A DNA stretch of 64,000 nt, from positions 6,122,527 to 6,186,526 of the forward strand of contig CALNVZ010003434.1 of assembly GCA_940671915.1 (NCBI GenBank), written 5' to 3'. The stretch comes from Paracentrotus lividus (Eukaryota > Echinodermata > Echinoidea > Camarodonta > Echinidae). Below are positions 34,880 to 45,995 of the stretch, one piece after another (the stretch's first letter is position 1; every line of letters starts with the position of its first letter). Below the pieces are notes generated by a model. That model was not told where the DNA came from and did no database searches. It worked only from the letters and a program-made list of their open reading frames with translations. Made by a program: the position numbers and the translations under genes.

Positions 34880-35400
34880 TCAAGTCGCCGTGCCTACCGG
34901 GCGGCTAAGCTTTCAACGGAGCAGTATAAATTAATCATACGCAGCCTTATCCTCGGCCGCATTTGAAATTTCACTGTTTTAAGATAGTAAATGACTTGCA
35001 TTTGATCTGAAACTTGCAGTACTAGTTTGTTTTTACGGTCAGAGCGATAGAATTCTATTCATTTCGATCTCTTTTGCACATGTTTTTGGAAGTTACTTAA
35101 TCCCTTTAAGCGTTTTTGGGATATAGAATTTAAAACTTATCTCATCAAAAAATGGAAGTGCGAAGCGCGAGCCAAAATATTTGATATGTTAACCTGAAAA
35201 AAGTGCATTTTTAACGTGTTCTAATTCTAGGAATTAGGTGTTCAATTTTTTTGGGCCAACCATGAGGTCATATATCAGCCGTAGGGGTAGGTTTAAGAGG
35301 TTCAATCGCCTCAAATCATGTACAAATGTATATTTTTCCAAATTTTTGTTTTTCATTTTGCTCAATTTGGCGCCCTTCTAAGGTCATTTTGGCGCCCTTT
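34880..35400. repeat. Dispersed GCG-word repeat and two GGCGCC satellite units
   Basis: 35095-35235 repeats the 31.6-31.75 kb family ('TAAGCGTTTTTGGGATATAG', 'GTGCGAAGCGCGAGCC'). 35340-35400 has two units 'CAATTTGGCGCCCTTCTAAGGTC' in the orientation of the satellite at 720-1195. Confidence 0.6.
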
Positions 35401-36003
35401 TGCACGCCTACCCGGAGCCCAGGGCCCCGCAAACCGCCCCCCCCCCCAGAATACGTGCATACGCTACACTCAAGTTTCCCAGTGCACATGGAAACGGACC
35501 AGTGTCTCTTACAATGTACTTTCAACAAGGCGATCTCTCTTCCCCCTCTCTTTCTCTCCCTCTCTCCTTTCCCCTTTCTTCTCTCTCTCTCTCTCGCGCG
35601 CCCCCTCTGCCCCCCCCCCCTGGGTACGCTAGTGTACATGTAGTGTGTACACAAAATGAAAACAATACACATGTATGTTATAGGAATTTTAGCATGGCAT
35701 TATTTTACATGCATGCAAATAATCTTGTTAGTTCTGTTATTAAAATATGTGCAATAATAATGAAATAAGTTAAATTTACTGTAAAAGGAATATTCATTAT
35801 AAATCGCATTAAAATGTCATGTTTCCTTTTTCAGACTGTTCTGTCCCTCTGTTTCTTTCCTTTCATTTCTTCATCGTCCTCTTTCTCTGTTTCTCTCTCT
35901 CTTCATTTTTTGTCTTTCCTTCCTTTTAACCTTCCCTCTTGTGTTTTTCCTTTTCGTTGTGTTGACTTTCTTTCCTGTCTCCCTTTCTCCCCATCCATAC
36001 CTT

Positions 36004-36038
<35 letters not shown>

Positions 36039-36100
36039 TTCTTTCCTTTCTTCCTTCCTTCTACACCTTTTTCTCTCTTCTTCTCTCTTTGACTTTCAGT
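35401..36100. repeat. Low-complexity C- and CT-rich tracts
   Basis: Poly-C at 35440-35450, CT-rich 35530-35600, AT-rich unique sequence to about 35815, then CT/TTTC-rich 35825-36090. The Ser/Leu/Pro-rich frames are repeat-derived. Confidence 0.8.
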
Positions 36101-36284
36101 ATAGCAAACACATGTATGGTTGCTCTAATTGGGATACAGGTGTATATAGCCACAAATAACCCAAACGAAATTTAATTTTTTTTAATCTGAAATTTTTACT
36201 CCGTCTTTCTACATTTCAAATACCCGACATATATAATAAATGATGATTGTTGTCATGTACCTTTGTACAATGTTGGGGGCAGGG

Positions 36285-36487
36285 GACATCTAAATTCCAA
36301 TTGAGTTGATCTCCCCTGGCCCTCAACAGAAATGTAAAATGTGTATTGTTATGTTTTTCAGTTTGTATTTATTTGTTTGTGATTATTACGTATTATTGTT
36401 ATACTTGTTATGAAATGTGATCCACAAGAATGATTTTTATGCTTATTTGTGCATGAAAATAAATGAATTCAATCAATCAATCAATGT
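36285..36487 (+). mobile_element. LINE 3' tail with (TCAA)n end
   Basis: 'GGGGACATCTAAATTCCAAT ... TGTGCATGAAAATAAATGAA' ending in (TCAA)n. This has the form of the 3' UTR of a non-LTR retrotransposon with a short tandem tail. No coding part is present. Confidence 0.5.
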
Positions 36488-36499
36488 ATTCATTTTTTA

Positions 36500-36625
36500 A
36501 TTAGACAATTTGACTATAAAAGGAAATGTCAATTAGACCAAATGGACACTAGACCAAAGAGAAGTACCATATGTTTTAGACAAAGGGAAAATTAGACCAA
36601 ATGGGTTTAGCCGATGTGGAATCAG
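36500..36625. repeat. TTAGACCAAATGG word cluster
   Basis: The words 'ATTAGACCAAATGG', 'CTAGACCAAAGAG' and 'ATTAGACCAAATGGG' within 120 bases. Same family as the block at 6440-6860. Confidence 0.5.
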
Positions 36626-36689
36626 ATACATGTAGTTCGACAAACTGCTGTTATGATATTAAACCTGCGCGATAGGTAGACACACATTC

Positions 36690-38390
36690 TATACACAACA
36701 AAAAAAGTAAGTCCCCCCTAATCACAATGATGTAACTTTTGAACGAGCTCGTTTTGAGTACACTAATTTGGAGGAAAGTTTTTATTGAGTACCTTCTGTG
36801 AAAAAATGACATTGATCGCTTGAGACACACATGAGTGATCAACGTTTCAAGCAAAAATGGACATTTTCTAAAGTCACAAGGGTCATTTTGGAGGCTGTAA
36901 AAATAACAATTTTGTAAAATTTTCTTTTTACCTTGTGTTTAATTGTTTTGATGGGTTTATCATCCAAATTTTGATCATCCAACACCAATCCCGATGCATT
37001 TCAGTATTTTTCATGGATGAGTGAGCACAATTTTAAGAATTATGTTCAGGCCTCCAAAAATGGTAAAATCCAACGATTTTATTAGAAAAATTGACATCAG
37101 ATATTATCATCAACATTATCGACACATTTTGTGAGAAAATGAGCACTATTCGTTGTGTCATGGACGAGTGAGCACATTTTAAAGGTGAATTTTGTGACTT
37201 TTGTCATGACAATTGTGCCTTTAACATGTGTTTATTCATGCATGACGCAAAGGTTTTATCTCATTTTCGCACATAGGTTAGTCGATGAGAGTATAAACAT
37301 AACCGCCAAACGATATTACTCAACACCTCTTTGTTAAAAAGTTCCAGCATGTTGATTTGGGGCTTGTTTTTGCTTCGAGATTGTACACAATGTCAATGGA
37401 GACGAAATCAAAATTTTAACAAAATTGAAATTCGGCTTAATTTCATTGATAATTTTTGTTAATTCTACTGGGAGTTTTTTCACAAAACTTGGCACACAAC
37501 TTCAGTGTGGTGCTAACTAACAGGAACAAACGCTAAATTGAGAATCTGATAAGGCACGGGGTGGGGCCAAAGCTCTGAAATTCCTTCTTATTTACATATT
37601 TTTCTAATAACTTCAGTTAACTGACGCATAAAATACTGGAATTTTCGTGAAACTCGAATCAAATGAGCTATCCAAGAATGTCTGGGACAATTATCGAAAG
37701 TAAGCAATTGAATTTTAGTCCACAAACGAAAAAATGGCTTTTCACGTATCACGTGTTCATTGAAGCGTGACATTTTAATAAAATGCCATCTAGCATCATT
37801 TGAAAAAAATTATTTGACATACATACATGTATGACAAAAAAATGTTGATAAAATGATTTTATTACACAAAATGGAACAATACTCACCTAAGGAATTTGAA
37901 AATATCCTTTTTTGCTTTTAAAGTGTTCATTCAACCGTGAATTGATGAATATTTTTTAATACACTCTTCCAGATTGCATATTCCGTCATAATCAATCATT
38001 TTTAAAAGTTAAAATGCGTGAAAAATCCAGTTTTTGCAAATTTTACCTCGTGTCCATCCAACCGTGAAATTTAATGCAAAAGACGTTTGACGTGTTAAAA
38101 ATTAAGTGCAACAACACTTCTGAACATATCTTTTGTTTAAAAGTTTGCATTTGTTCCAATATTATTGAAATAAAGTTATGAAACTGACCTTGTGACTTTC
38201 GAAAAGTGACATTTTTGCCTTTTGACTGTGCTCATTGAAGCATGACTTAATGAATTTCAGTAAAATTCACCAAAATGGAAGCTGATAAAATTACCTGCAA
38301 CCACATGTAATAACATTCGTGAAACTCCTCATGGTTCAAAAGTTACATTATTTTCATTAGGGGGGGACTTACTTTTTTTGTTGTGTATAT
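36690..38390. mobile_element. 1.7 kb DNA element with ACACAACAAAAAAAGTAAGT ends
   Basis: A terminal inverted repeat of about 53 bases with few mismatches: 'ACACAACAAAAAAAGTAAGT', then a C-rich part, then 'TGTAACTTTTGAAC', in a TATA context (TA duplication). Internally a word of the form 'TG(T/C)TCATT(G/C)AA(G/C)CGTGA' or its complement recurs about eight times (36815, 37014, 37159, 37230, 37747, 37923, 38051 and 38227, approximate). No transposase frame. Confidence 0.85.
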
Positions 38391-38463
38391 GTTAGAATTG
38401 GCCCAACACCTCCCCCTACCCACGGAGTCGCCCATGCACCTCTCTATAATTCTGACACCCCCT

Positions 38464-40150
38464 CGGCCGTGATCTGGCAAAACTATGTAAGTCATTTTCG
38501 GGCGTTTTTCAGTTTTTTAGTATTTTTTATAATTTCGAATATGCTCTTTCATCTGGCAAAATTTCAAATTCTAACTCTAATTATCTTTAGAGATTCAAAA
38601 CCCAGATTTTGTAAAATGCTCTCAAAAATCGGTAAATTTAAAAGGCAGAACTATGTAAGTCGACTTACAAACGTAGCTTTTCAATCTTTGACGATAATGA
38701 AAAGGCAAAACAATGTAAGTCTACATACGTGGTTTTGTTAGAACAATAGCTTCAAAAGTAGAAGTTGATTTATCAGGCAAAACTATGTATCTCCCGAATT
38801 CTGCATTGTAACCGTGCAGACAGCGCATTCGCCCTCGTAAATAATACGTGTCTGCACGCATAGCGTATACCTATGGCGCTTTGTACGTGACGTGCATTCA
38901 TATTGCGCGGCAAGTATATATCTGCCATATAAAGCTGTCAGTGCGTGCCATGAACTAACTTCCAGTTCCAGAGCCTTGAGAGGAAAACATATTTTGAACT
39001 TAGCTTTGGAGAGGGTCAAAGTTTCTCAACTGAAACAAGGTAAGACTTTCTAGTATACGGTACCACCTATTCCAGACAAACTAAACCGAAAGCTTCAGTC
39101 TCTGAAAAGACTGTAGAACTAGATGGGGGGTTGGGTGTCAGGACACTTTACAATTATGAAGCCTTGTTCTTTGCCTGTGGATTACACACAAACAAATATA
39201 AATAAGAAAGTTGTAATCATCTTCAATTTTTGTTCTCTATAATATTGCCTAACACTTTGTACTATAAAACATTGATGAAACTTGGCTTCTAAACTTTTTC
39301 AAATGGCCGTATTAAGATCGATTATCCGGACAACTGGGTACTATCAACCCCCATCCTATTATACGGTAGATTTAGATCTACAGTCTTTACAGAGACTGAA
39401 GCTTTCGGTCTATACTAGAAAGTCTACTCTATAGCTTACCATGTTTCAGTTGAGAAACTTTGATCCTCTCCAAAGCTAAGTTCAAAATGTGTTTTTCTCT
39501 CAATACAAGGCTTTGGAACTGGAAATTGGAGCCATGGCATGGCTGTTACCCTAACACTTTTAGCCACTGCGTTTGCAATGTTTAAGACATACACAGTTTT
39601 GCCTGATATCTTTGCAAGGTATAAGACATACGTAGTTCTGCCTGATAAAACTTTGCAGATGCGCTGGACATACGTAGTTTTGCCTGATAAAACATTGCAA
39701 ATGCGCAGGACATACGTAGTTTTGCCTGATAAACCTTTGCCACGTAGGGGACATACGTAGTTTTGCCCGATAAAACTTTGCAAATGCGCAGGACATACGT
39801 AGTTTTGCCTGATAAACCTTTGCCACGTCGGGGACATACCCTGTGACATACATAGTTTTGCCCGATCAAACGCCAGGAGTGTAGTCGTGATTTAATCAGG
39901 CAAAAGCGTGTATGTTTAAAAAAAATGAGGAAAATTACTAGATTTAATGAGGAAATCTACAATTTTTTGGTGGCAATACCTTATATCTGTTCCACAGATC
40001 AAAGGAAAACAAAAAAAACCCGATACACCATTCTCCATTTTTCCAAAGAAAGCAAAATAAGTAATTTTAAAACTTTAAGCTCAAATACATTGTATCTCGG
40101 AATCGCAAAAAAGGAGATACGTACATGTAGTTCTGCCAGATCACAGCCGC
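38464..40150. mobile_element. 1.69 kb DNA element with CGGCCGTGATCTGGCA ends and AGGCAAAACTATGTA words
   Basis: The left end 'CGGCCGTGATCTGGCAAAAC' pairs with the right end (reverse complement 'CGGCTGTGATCTGGCAGAAC'). The word 'GGCAAAACTATGTA' occurs four times on the left (38476, 38645, 38703, 38777) and its inverse, 'TACGTAGTTTTGCC', at least seven times on the right (39590-39860 and 40127). Thr/Val/Leu-rich repeats on the minus strand (39436-39869) are products of these words. A second inverted repeat lies inside (38947-39540). Confidence 0.8.
38947..39540. mobile_element. Nested foldback inside the 38464-40150 element
   Basis: About 115-base arms. 'TGCCATGAACTAACTTCCAG ... CTTTGGAGAGGGTCAAAG' pairs with 'CTTTGATCCTCTCCAAAG ... 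GGAGCCATGGCA'. Inside, 'GCTTCAGTCTCTG' pairs with 'CAGAGACTGAAGC'. Either a separate MITE insertion or the central palindrome of the larger element. Confidence 0.7.
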
Positions 40151-40297
40151 CCTGCATGAGAACAAAATCTTTTGAAGCTTGAGTGGTATCAGCTGTCTTC
40201 ATTGTTCTTTCAGATTTGCAGCTTGGAGGAAATTTAGGCGCACATGAACAATGGTTGCATCTCTTTCTCCTGAACAATAATCCCTTGGTACATTATA

Positions 40298-41177
40298 GGG
40301 GAGACCGGGGACAATTGTAACACGGGGCAATTGTAACAGGGGCTCCCATCCCTAGCAGAAACACGCTACAAACTTAAAATTTGTACAGAGCATGCGTATT
40401 TCATCGCTCCTCATGCTGTTTGAGTATTAGCAGATTTAACGGTTCGTGGAAATTTCTACAGCAGAAAAATCGTTTTTTGAGTAGGAAAGTAATATTTCAC
40501 ATTACCCATTGTTTTTCTTCTGGACAAATATGTGGATGAGCTATGGCTGTCATTTTTGTGTATTTAGAAATTATGTTCTTACATGTAGGCCATATTTTGC
40601 TAACGTTTAAACGCTGAATACCTAAGCTAAGATAGAAAAAAATCTCTCCAAACATGGTAGCCCACCACAGGGGCAATAGTAACAATGCCGTTTAGGAAAT
40701 ACTTTTGCCCCGTACCTAGCCCCGGGACAATTCAGGGCCCGTACAGAGCACGTTAACTTCTGCAATAATCCCATGCCATGTATATAACAAGTGGAAAATA
40801 TAACGTAACTTAATTCAAGCATTGTCATGTTTTATAATAATTAGCTGATGTGGTTTGTTGTTTAAATCTTGGATCTGCCAAGTGCATGGCTTTGATAGAG
40901 AAAAGCAAAATGTTACAATTTCATGTGTTACAATTGCCCCGTACGTCTGTTACAATTGCCCCTGGTTTAGGGGCAATTGTAACACACGACCTCGTGTTTT
41001 GAAATGATAATGGCTTCAAAATAAATAGTTTTACTTAACCCGAACCTATTCATATGTCGAGCTAAGATATCCAAATTTCGTTTTACTTGGTTTTAAGCAA
41101 GTATTTACATGTAGTTATAATAAAGTTGATAAGTCAAATTTGAAAAAAAAAGTGTTACAATTGTCCCCGGTCTCCCC
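40298..41177. mobile_element. 880-bp DNA element with GGGGAGACCGGGGACAATTG ends
   Basis: A perfect 26-base terminal inverted repeat, 'GGGGAGACCGGGGACAATTG' plus 'TAACAC', flanked by TA on both sides. Internal words 'GGGGCAATTGTAAC' or the inverse occur at 40322, 40668 (variant), 40929, 40951 and 40973, and the terminal repeats themselves carry the variant 'GGGGACAATTGTAAC'. No coding frame, so non-autonomous. Confidence 0.9.
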
Positions 41178-41904
41178 TACGGGTAGGCCTACTTGACACA
41201 AAGGGTGTGTGTACATAACAATCAAAGACACCCTCGAAAATTGTGTCAACATAACAAACACATATTAATGTTCACAAAATACACCAGGGTCAATGCACCA
41301 AAATTTTAAAAAATTTAAATGAATTTCTCAATACTCTTTTTCGGTCATCTGTTAAGGATTCTGATATATTTTCATCACATACACGCCTTAGCCACCCTCT
41401 CCTTGATTTTAATGGAACCGATTTTAATACGGGGTCAAAAAGCTCTCTAAATGTCTTGCTAAAATGCTAATACCAGTTGTCTCTATCTTTTTTTCTCTCT
41501 CTCTTTCTCAGAAAACTTTATTTCTCTCTCTCTCTCTACTCTTTTTTTTTTTTATTTGTCCTAAGGTAGGAACACGTTCCCCCCCCCCCCATCATGTTGT
41601 GTCGTGTGGACATTTTATACTAAATTTTGACGACTTTTCAACATGAAAACACAGGGCCTCAGAGCGTTTTGGAATTGGAGGGGCTGAGCAAAAAGTAGGG
41701 GGCGACACAGGCTAAAATTCACTTTTGCATTCTTGTGTTACACACGTTTGCTGGAAAAAAAAAATTGAGAAAAGGAAGAGCTAAAGACCCCTACCATCAC
41801 CCCCCCCCCCCCCCCCCCCCCTCCCACGTCTATGAGACTTGACATTGAACACAGATCACTCAGTAGGCCTGCAGTGAAAACACATTCTTTATGATTAGGC
41901 AGCT
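41178..41904. other. Non-coding stretch with simple repeats
   Basis: CT-rich 41490-41545, poly-C at 41581 and 41800-41822, and sequence like 'GGCCTCAGAGCGTTTTGGAA' that recurs near 62020. No gene recognised. Confidence 0.5.
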
Positions 41905-42360
41905 GAAACTCGATGTTGAGTTTCCCGTCACCCGCCCTCATTGTGAAATTTTGCCCGCATTTGAAACTCAAATTCTGAAAATATTTCATTATTTTTCTAT
42001 AAATTAATTATATGACATAATTGATTTAACAAAACATTATTTTCATCAGCTTTTCAGTCTTATAATATAGTGTGTAGTCTGGTTTCCCTACCCCTACCCA
42101 AGCCACATTACAATTAATAACCTAGATCTATAATACAATCCATTCCATTTTAAACATAATTGCCTCAAATAAAAATAAGCAAGATATGAACATTGAAAAA
42201 AAAAAAAAAAATATCCAAAATAAGAGATAAAAGTGCGTTGAAAGGTCATCAAAAGATTGAACTTTCATGTTCTGGAAAATATTGAATAATGGATTTTAAT
42301 GAAATCAGTTCCTCATTATGGGCTGAAAAAAATGTGACGGGAAACTCAACATCGAGTTTC
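41905..42360. mobile_element. ~456-bp element with palindromic terminal repeats
   Basis: A perfect 27-base inverted pair, 'GAAACTCGATGTTGAGTTTC' plus 'CCGTCAC', at both ends. The terminal repeat is itself a hairpin (GAAACTC ... GAGTTTC). The interior is AT-rich without a frame. Confidence 0.75.
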
Positions 42361-42479
42361 ATTGGCCTTATGCACTTTAATCTTTACTCTGTCTTCCAAT
42401 CATGTGATCAAATTGGCGCCAGTTTTGATTGGTTTCTATTTCAAAAGGTCTAGACCTACCGGTACTTGATGTTTACTCA

Positions 42480-42915
42480 TGACACAATTTGAATAGATCT
42501 GCAGGGAGTACCCCCTGGATCTACACTGTCTACAGTTCGTACCGACTACACAGTAGATCTACTCAGTATTGATCCCGTATGCAATATTCTACAAATGGGA
42601 TGGGTGACACATTTTGCAACTCATCATGAACTTGATCCATTGTTTTCCTCCGAAATGTTTCTACTTTTTTGCAATGATATATAGATCTAGATCTAGATAT
42701 CTAGACCAATTGACACTATTTTTACGCCAAAGTATATATGTGATTTCACTAGATTCTAGGCCGAGATCTGATCTAGATGAATTTCCGTCGTGCAAAAACA
42801 AAACAAAACAAAACAAAATAAAACATGCGCTATCTTGACCCCTCTAAGTTAGATTAGACTAGAGTCTATCTATAACAAACAAAAAATGAAGACAAGACTA
42901 GAAATCTAGTAGGTC
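42480..42915. repeat. AGATCTAG/TCTAGA-rich sequence
   Basis: High density of the overlapping palindromes AGATCT and TCTAGA (for example 'ATAGATCTAGATCTAGATAT' near 42680) among otherwise AT-rich sequence, plus an (AAAAC)n run at 42796-42820. Confidence 0.5.
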
Positions 42916-42970
42916 AGAGAGAAATAAAAAATAACAAGTGGATTAGTAAATTACGCGATGCGTAATATAT

Positions 42971-43793
42971 GTCCCCGCCGATAATGTAAAATTCCCATTA
43001 TATCACGATCAGTGCTATCACATAAGGCAAACAGAATCGAAATCGGGTAAAAAATGGCGAAGAAGTAGCATTTCGTAGCCAATGTACAATATAGATCAAA
43101 GTCAAGGTCAAAGGTCAAAGGGGTCAAAAGTCAAAATTCTGTGAAGAAGTTTGGTAGCCATCACCTAGTGCTATCATATAAAGCAAATGGAATCAAAAAT
43201 CGGATGAAAAATGGCGTAGGAGTAGCATTTTGTAGCCAATTAACAATATAGGTCAAAAATAAAGGTCAAAGGTCAAAGGGGTCAAAAGTCAAAATTCCGT
43301 GAAGAAGTTTTGTAGCCCTCACCTAGTGCTATCATATAAAGCAAACGGATTCAAAATCGGATGAAAAATGGCGAAGGAGTAGCATTTTGTAGCCAATTAA
43401 CAATATAGGTCAAAAATGAAGGTCAAAGGGGTCAAAAGTCAAAATTCTGTGAAGAGGTTTTGTAGCCCTCACCTAGTGCTATCATATAAAGCAAACAGAA
43501 TCGAAATCGGATGAAAAATGGCGAAGGAGTAGCATTTTGTAGCCAATTAACAATATAGGTAAAAAATCAGGGTCAAAGGTCAAAGGTCAAAATTCTGTGA
43601 AGAAGTTTGGTAGCCATCACCTAGTGCTATCATATAAAGCAAACGGAATCGAAATCGGATGAAAAATGGCGAAGGAGTAGCAAATTGAACTCACATACGG
43701 ACGCACGGACGGACGGACGGATGGACGGACACACACACATATACGTACGGAGCCCGTTTCATAGTCCCCTGCTCAAACTCGTTCGGCGGGGAC
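42971..43793. mobile_element. Element with GTCCCCGCCGA ends enclosing five ~155-bp tandem units
   Basis: The left end 'GTCCCCGCCGA' and the right end 'TCGGCGGGGAC' are exact inverses. The interior has five units, each with 'GTGCTATCATATAAAGCAAA', 'GGATGAAAAATGGCGAAGGA' and 'GTAGCCAATTAACAATATAG', followed by 'AGGTCAAAGGTCAAAGGGGT'. A (ACGG)n/(CA)n stretch lies at 43704-43742. No frame. Confidence 0.8.
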
Positions 43794-44687
43794 AAAAAAA
43801 CAGCAAGAATAGAACAGTTAAGTGAAACGATAGGTGTCGCCTGGCTCTAGATTATTTATAATGAAAAAGTTCCTTTCTGATTGCAGTCTTCACAATAAAA
43901 ATCTCCATACCTACACATGTACGATCGTTCCACAAGTTATATTTAGCTGCTTGGTTGGAACCGTGTCGACATATTTACAACTTTATTAATGGCCCTAACG
44001 TATCTAGTCTATAACTATTTCTTTGTAGTTCTTTGGCACAAAATGTTAGAAATTATTATAGAGAACAAAATGGAGGATGACAGCATTGTTTCAACATATA
44101 ATTTTGGCTTCATCATAGGACAATAAATTTATAAACAAGGCTTTTAACAGTTACGTTTGATAAGTGTCCAGACTCCTAACCCCCATCCTACATAGTCAAT
44201 GTATACATACGTACCTAAAACCTCGGTGTGAAATTCCATCGGCATCGATCAAAACTTCGAAAGTTCAAATGTGATTGTGAAGTCGGGGATTGAAGTTCGG
44301 TGAGATGAGTTTTCTCCTGTTCTTGAAGTTAAGTTGAACGCGAATTCACAAAAAGAATGTGCAAATCAGATAGTCCCATTCACCAACAATGGCATTAGAT
44401 TAGAGCCCATAAATATCACAGAATATTACGGACAAACTAAGAAAGAGAGAATTTTCTTCCGAAAACGATCCACGTTGTTTTCAGCACTAGCGCTATATAG
44501 CAGCATGATTTTTGTGTATAACATGTGTGTGTACTGCTGTGTAATATACTGTGTACGCAAAAGATGAGTCGGACACGCATTGTATATGTTTGTACCATTA
44601 CTCTCAGAAACGTTTGTTTGGAATGTTGCATGGGGAATTCCACATACCGTAGAGGTGCCAGTTACCTGTACATTCATCTAATGACAC
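43794..44687. other. Non-coding stretch, nothing recognised
   Basis: AT-rich unique-looking sequence. The frames at 44334-44567 and on the opposite strand show no domain. Confidence 0.4.
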
Positions 44688-44830
44688 CTGGGGGGCATTT
44701 CATCAAAGGACATGTCGGACGTTTTATCCGACAAACTGTTATAAGCTACTGAAATGCTCGCATCTGATTGGCTGAGAGCAAATTTGTCGGATAAAATGTC
44801 CGACAAGTCCTTTGATGGAAATGCTCCCCT
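44688..44830. mobile_element. 143-bp foldback MITE
   Basis: Left 'GGGGCATTTCATCAAAGGAC' then 'ATGTCGGACGTTTTATCCGACAA' pairs along about 48 bases with the right side ending 'GTCCTTTGATGGAAATGCTCCCC'. The centre reads 'CATCTGATTGGCTGAGAGC'. Confidence 0.85.
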
Positions 44831-45049
44831 GTTTGAGTATAAAAGGCCTTCTAGGATGGAGGGGGCGGGGGGGGGGGGGTGCATGGTTGCATATTTCTAA
44901 GGCGTCCGAACAACACGCATATAATCGGCATATAGGCCTACTCTCTGCCAAAATCATTTTTCGGGACTTATGACATTTATGTAGGCCTGTACTCTTTCTT
45001 TACTTAGGAGAACGGTTTCATGTTTCTTATTGCTTACAAGTCAATACCA

Positions 45050-45330
45050 GGGTGGTGTTGCATAAAACTTTTTGTCTATAACCCGAGTTTTCTCGGGTTA
45101 AATAACTCAGCTTATATAGACCTATTTCTTAGGTTATTCAACCTGAGTTTTAAAACTCCCTAAAAATGTATTGCATTAATACTTTTGAAAACTCTGGTAT
45201 GTTTTTATGCAATGGAAAAAACAGTAAAAAATCCAGGAAATATTGTAACCGGAGTTTTCGGACTTTAACCGGAGTTTTCAGATTTTAACCGGAAAAAACT
45301 CCGGTTAGAAGTTTTATGCAACGGGGTCCA
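45050..45330. mobile_element. ~280-bp MITE with GTTGCATAAAAC ends
   Basis: The left 'GTGTTGCATAAAACTTTTTG' pairs with the right 'AGAAGTTTTATGCAACGGGG'. Internal words 'AACCGGAGTTTT' and 'AACCCGAGTTTT' repeat in both orientations. Confidence 0.75.
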
Positions 45331-45810
45331 GCTAGGTATAAATTTGATTCACCACAACCTGGTCAACTTTATTAGAAAAAATAAAGGACAAACAGGGGAA
45401 ACAAACACTTTTATATGTTAAACTGGTTACATCATCATGCATACGTCACGAATTCTACAAGGAAAACCTCCAATAACTCTTGTCCTTCTCCAAACTTGAC
45501 CAACGATATACTGCCAACAGATGACCGGTGTTTATCAATTATGGTTTAACAATTTAGAAAAATGAAACATAAATGAATTACACGTGTACTATAAGGAAGA
45601 ATGAGAATAAGGAGCTCGAAGCTCATTGATGTGACGCAGTGGTGTTTGGGAGTAGGCCTATATAGTGCAGGGGGGGATCCAGCATTCCTCCGATAAGGGG
45701 TGGGGGGGAGGGAAAAAAATCATTCACATTTTCCTTGATCAGCTGCTTTCAGAGCTAAACGCCGGGGGGGGATAATTATTTGCATTTTTTTTTTTCAGAA
45801 CAAGGTAATG
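45331..45810. other. Non-coding stretch
   Basis: Unique-looking sequence, then at 45665-45775 the dispersed 'GGGGGATCCAGCATT ... TGATCAGCTGCTTTCAGAGC' repeat with G tracts, as at 32.45-32.6 kb. Confidence 0.45.
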
Positions 45811-45841
45811 TATTCAATCTCTCACTCTCCCTCTCCCTCCT

Positions 45842-45872
<31 letters not shown>

Positions 45873-45995
45873 TCCCTCTCTTCTCTCTTCTCTCCCTACC
45901 TCTTATTGTATCTCTCTCCCTCTCTCTCTCTCTCTCACTCTCTCTCTCTCCCTCTCTCTTTCTCTCGATTCTGTCTCTTCTATCTCTCCTCTCTC
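45811..45995. repeat. (CT)n-rich microsatellite
   Basis: CTCTCT runs with CTCCCT variants over about 185 bases. Arg/Glu- or Ser/Leu-rich frames are artefacts. Confidence 0.95.

Noticed and set aside
39436-39869. Internally repeated 'GKTTYVLRIC' frames resembling a repeat protein
   Set aside because: All three minus-strand frames give such repeats because the DNA word AGGCAAAACTACGTATG is repeated. This is a transposon feature.
42971-43793. Regular repeats that could suggest a CRISPR array (also 15115-16015 and 57766-59020)
   Set aside because: Units are contiguous tandem repeats without unique spacers, in a eukaryotic genome. No cas-like genes.
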